A stretch of 64,000 nucleotides of DNA from Xanthomonas sp. SI. Lineage in GTDB: Bacteria > Pseudomonadota > Gammaproteobacteria > Xanthomonadales > Xanthomonadaceae. Below the pieces are notes generated by a model, which worked only from the letters and a program-made list of their open reading frames with translations, ran no database searches and was not told the origin of the DNA. Where the stretch lies: positions 1 to 64,000 of the forward strand of contig NZ_CP051261.1 of NCBI RefSeq assembly GCF_014236855.1, in the 5' to 3' direction. Below, in pieces: positions 61,654 to 64,000 of the stretch. Position 1 is the stretch's first letter, and every line of letters begins with the position of its first letter. The position numbers were made by a program, and so were the translations under genes.

Positions 61654-62685
61654 ATGAACAAGAACACGCCAAGGGTGACGGTCAAGAGTGCCTATGACGC
61701 ACTCGACGAGGCCGGGTTTCCCAAAAATTTTGTTTCCCGACTTCTGCCCGAGTGGTGGGACAACGCGCTTTTCAAGACGAGCACTGGAGCTATTGAGTTC
61801 GCCTCGATTCTCAAGCAGAGACTTGGTCTGAACGTACGTTTTGCAGATAGCGGTGAGCTGGAAGTGCTCGCCCTGAATCGCCCTGCCCGCTACAAAAAGC
61901 GCGCTACGACGCAGGAGACGGAGCTCCGGGTCTGCGCGAGCTTGGGCATGGCGCTGGGTAAGCTGGCTTTGTTCTGCATGGACCCGTCAGGCGAGCCCCT
62001 CTCCAAGGACCCCTCGATCCTTGGCAAGCAGATACGGGCTGGGAGCGGCACCAAAGCCATCACGTTCCCCGTCCTGTTGGACTTCTGCTGGGGTCTAGGT
62101 ATCCCGGTTGTGTTCCTAAAAGACCTTCCCCGCGGAAGCAAGCGCGTCACCGGCATGGCGCTGCAGATCGACGGTAACCCGGTAATCGTGCTGGGGTATC
62201 AGTCCAACCAGAATGCCCGGCAGTTGTTCGTTCTCGCTCACGAACTGGCACATGTGTGCTTGGGACACGTAGCTAGTACCGGTGCCCTGATCGATGAGGG
62301 TATGGATGCCATCACAGATGCGATAGAACGGGAAATGGACCGGCCAGCAGATTCGGAAGAGCACGAAGCCGACCAGTTCGCAATCCGACTGTTGCGCAAC
62401 GGTCATGCTCGACTCCCATTTGAAGGGCATGGACCCGTATCAGCAGCGCAGCTGACCAACTTGGCAGTGACGACGGGTAAGCATCTTGGTATTGATCCTG
62501 GACACATCATTCTCAGCTATGCACGAGAGCATGATGACTGGATGCTTGCCAACCTAGCTTTGGGTTACTTCCCTGATCAAGCCAACGCCATCGAACTTAT
62601 CAAGCAGCGTTTCATGGCTCACTGCGACGTTGGCCGACTATCTGATGACAACCGGACTTACCTGCTCAATATGCAAGGATTCTAA
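61654..62685 (+). CDS. ImmA/IrrE-type metallopeptidase
   Basis: 343 residues. The zinc motif HELAH is at 196-200 and the third ligand Glu238 in EHEADQFA, the ImmA/IrrE pattern. Family members cleave XRE-type repressors during prophage or mobile-element induction, or act as PprI-like regulators; the neighbouring HTH protein is the obvious candidate target. The N-terminal 180 residues are alpha-helical and unassigned. It is followed by the PIN-like gene with a one-base overlap (TAATG). Composition is unlike the core genome. Confidence 0.9.
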   Translation: MNKNTPRVTVKSAYDALDEAGFPKNFVSRLLPEWWDNALFKTSTGAIEFASILKQRLGLNVRFADSGELEVLALNRPARYKKRATTQETELRVCASLGMALGKLALFCMDPSGEPLSKDPSILGKQIRAGSGTKAITFPVLLDFCWGLGIPVVFLKDLPRGSKRVTGMALQIDGNPVIVLGYQSNQNARQLFVLAHELAHVCLGHVASTGALIDEGMDAITDAIEREMDRPADSEEHEADQFAIRLLRNGHARLPFEGHGPVSAAQLTNLAVTTGKHLGIDPGHIILSYAREHDDWMLANLALGYFPDQANAIELIKQRFMAHCDVGRLSDDNRTYLLNMQGF

Positions 62686-63341
62686 TGGGCGCATCCCACT
62701 ATCTGATCGACAGCGACGCGGCCAAGGCACTTTGCCAGTACGGATTGATCGAAGATCTGGCCACTGCGCTAGGGCTGACTCTGAGCGACTTCTCCATCTT
62801 GGCCCAACTACGCTATCAGCTACATCTAGCAAACCCGGAAAAATCGCTCAAGAAACTCGGCAGCGAGCTGGCAGTAGCCCAAGTAAAACTTCTTGTGGCA
62901 GAAGCCAGCGAGGTAGTTGTAATGCTCAAGTCTGCTAACTACGCTTTGCTGGAGGGAACGCCTGACATCGACGGCGGCGAGCTGGCCTTATTTGCGGCAA
63001 TTTGTGATGACAGCAACGCAAGTCTGATCACCGGCGACAAGCGATCACTGGTTGCGCTATGCAAAGTCGAAGGTGAGATCCAGGAGAGCTTCAGCTGGGC
63101 GCAGATTCTTTGCCTGGAAGAGGCAGTCGCGATCTTGGTAGGACACTTTGGTTGGGAGTATGTGTCTAAGCGGGTCCGCCTGCGATTGGATGTGAATAGC
63201 GCTATCTCGAACATCTTTGGCAGGTCCGCCCCCGCCGGTGAGACCGCCGTCTCCGAAGGTCTCCAGAGCTATCTCAAAGACCTGCAGATCAATACGGCGG
63301 GCAGGTACCAGTCTCCCTATCTGCTGGGTCTGCCCGGCTGA
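62685..63341 (+). CDS. PIN-like domain protein
   Basis: 218 residues starting in the stop codon of the preceding gene. The N-terminal half shows PIN-type acidic residues: Asp9 and Asp11 in YLIDSDAAKAL, Glu99 in DIDGGELALF and Asp118 in SLITGDKRSL, set on an alpha/beta frame. PIN domains are Mg-dependent RNases common in toxin-antitoxin and defence operons. The C-terminal part is unassigned. The operon order HTH, metallopeptidase, PIN suggests a regulated toxin or RNase effector; this is inference. Confidence 0.72.
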   Translation: MGASHYLIDSDAAKALCQYGLIEDLATALGLTLSDFSILAQLRYQLHLANPEKSLKKLGSELAVAQVKLLVAEASEVVVMLKSANYALLEGTPDIDGGELALFAAICDDSNASLITGDKRSLVALCKVEGEIQESFSWAQILCLEEAVAILVGHFGWEYVSKRVRLRLDVNSAISNIFGRSAPAGETAVSEGLQSYLKDLQINTAGRYQSPYLLGLPG

Positions 63342-63363
63342 CATGGCGTCTAAAGCAAAAATT

Positions 63364-63420
63364 TGGGCCAGAGTGTAATTTTGTCCCATGTCCGGCACCT
63401 AGAAGTGCACTCTGACCCTG
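63364..63420. repeat. RAYT-type REP pair
   Basis: Arms TGGGCCAGAGTGTAATTT and, inverted, GTGCACTCTGACCC (as GGGTCAGAGTGCAC) flank about 20 bp. The GGGTCAGAGTGCACTT core is typical of REP elements mobilised by IS200-like RAYT transposases. Confidence 0.7.
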
Positions 63421-63622
63421 AGGTACTCGTCTTCCTCCATCGGGTCTGCTACTACTTCATAGTGCAGCTTAATTTACCCGATGCTCCTATTGCCCTCGGT
63501 TTCGTTGGCATCCGCCAGCAAGAACCTCGGGCAAGCCCTAAGGCCATCACCTGTGGCATGCTCGGCTTACGGCGGCAGTGCTGGGGTGCATACGACATCG
63601 TTCGCCACCTCCTGGTACCACC

Positions 63623-63681
63623 GTCTAACAACTCATTCAACCCGACGTCACTTCGCGGCGCGGCTTAATTAAGGGTTAGCT
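63623..63681 (+). repeat. Integron attC-like site, degenerate
   Basis: It begins with an R''-type box GTCTAAC and ends with GTTAGCT, which is one base off the GTTRRRY R' box. Between them CCCGACGTCACTTCGCGGCG and CGGCTT form the attC-type hairpin with a TTCGCG loop and imperfect arms, very like the attC of aadA-type gene cassettes (which read GCCGACGCCGCTTCGCGGCG). Mismatches in the stem suggest decay. Confidence 0.65.
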
Positions 63682-63688
63682 TGCCTAT

Positions 63689-64000
63689 ATGAGTATCGAC
63701 AAACTAAAGGCCGAGTACCAGGCTGGAGCCCTTCAGTGGCAACGCATGCAGGCCACCACTTGCCAACAGCTCGAGCAGCTATTGGCTCAGAACGACGTCA
63801 TTCTCGGGGTACCACTCGAAGGGCGAGTCAAGTCATGGGACTCCATAGGCGAGAAGCTCGAAAGGAAGAACTTGGCCCTCACTAAACTAATTGAGCTCGA
63901 CGACCTAGTTGGTGTAAGAGCAATCCTGCTGTTTCATAGCGAGCTGAGTCGCGCAGACGAACTCGTCCGTGCAACATTCGACGTCATCTCTGGCGAAGAC
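63689..64000 (+). CDS. RelA/SpoT-domain protein, truncated by window
   Basis: The first 104 residues of a protein (MSIDKLKAEYQAGALQWQRM) run off the window end. GRVKSWDSIGEKLERK and ELDDLVGVRAILLF match the RelA_SpoT synthetase domain, with the R-x-K-x(n)-K nucleotide-binding pattern and a DDLVGVR strand. No N-terminal hydrolase is present, so it is a small-alarmone-synthetase-type protein. Such proteins can be alarmone synthetases or toxins. It follows the attC-like site directly. Confidence 0.75.
   Translation, partial: MSIDKLKAEYQAGALQWQRMQATTCQQLEQLLAQNDVILGVPLEGRVKSWDSIGEKLERKNLALTKLIELDDLVGVRAILLFHSELSRADELVRATFDVISGED

Larger units (their letters stand above)
63342..63688. other. Gap with REP pair and attC-like site
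   Basis: A 347-bp gap. It carries a RAYT-type inverted repeat at 63364-63420 and an attC-like hairpin at 63623-63681. A short open frame (63363-63668) ends in the attC, its tail reading NNSFNPTSLRGAA, a peptide often produced by reading through such sites; it has no ribosome site and is not called a gene. Confidence 0.6.

Noticed and set aside
63363..63668. 101-codon open frame before the attC-like site
   Set aside because: No ribosome site, overlaps a REP pair and ends by reading through the attC hairpin; probably not a gene.

Overview
The window begins exactly at the dnaA start codon and is laid out like the replication-origin end of a Xanthomonas-type chromosome (high G+C Gammaproteobacteria, Lysobacterales). 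The evidence is the order dnaA-dnaN-recF-gyrB, the tonB-exbB-exbD-exbD cluster close by, FabV as enoyl-ACP reductase, a TonB receptor of the Xanthomonas/Caulobacter carbohydrate type, and many copies of the intergenic repeat GTAGGAGCGGCTTCAGCCGC. Genus is inferred from gene content and order; no species is claimed.

Positions 1-6800 hold the replication block, with DnaA boxes between dnaA and dnaN, one perfect parS site after dnaN and two near-perfect parS sites inside recF. Positions 6870-13400 carry two membrane or envelope proteases, a TPR protein and the TonB energising complex with three ExbD paralogues. Positions 13480-25000 are mixed core metabolism and small genes: a new 53-residue membrane peptide plus lipoprotein pair, pdxJ, cardiolipin synthase, a radical SAM protein, a 2OG-Fe(II) oxygenase, a deoxyribosyltransferase-like protein, a LysE exporter, fbp and an aromatic aminotransferase. 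Positions 25250-29440 hold a small TonB receptor and three poorly known genes.

Positions 29660-34940 form an alcohol/aldehyde oxidation locus: a divergent sigma-54 activator of the AcoR type, then aldehyde dehydrogenase, zinc alcohol dehydrogenase and a DUF779 protein, with a good -24/-12 promoter between them. Positions 35080-39640 hold the Ku/LigD end-joining pair. Positions 40630-44380 are a lactate operon (lldR-lldD-dld) with FadR-family operator palindromes. Positions 44480-49010 contain two membrane proteins, a DesK/DesR-like two-component system and fabV. Positions 49490-59430 hold an SGNH esterase and a probable carbohydrate-uptake locus (sugar kinase, a large TonB receptor, a 1331-residue LamG-like secreted protein).

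From about 59430 to the end the character changes: lower G+C, different codon use, and genes of accessory type. There is a convergent pair resembling the sce7725 (beta protein) and sce7726 (PD-(D/E)XK-like) families, then a divergent operon of a small HTH protein, an ImmA/IrrE-like metallopeptidase and a PIN-like protein, with a palindromic operator between the divergent units. This is followed by a RAYT-type REP pair, an integron attC-like hairpin, and the start of a RelA/SpoT-domain gene cut by the window edge. This five-gene set is the best candidate for an undescribed defence or stress system.
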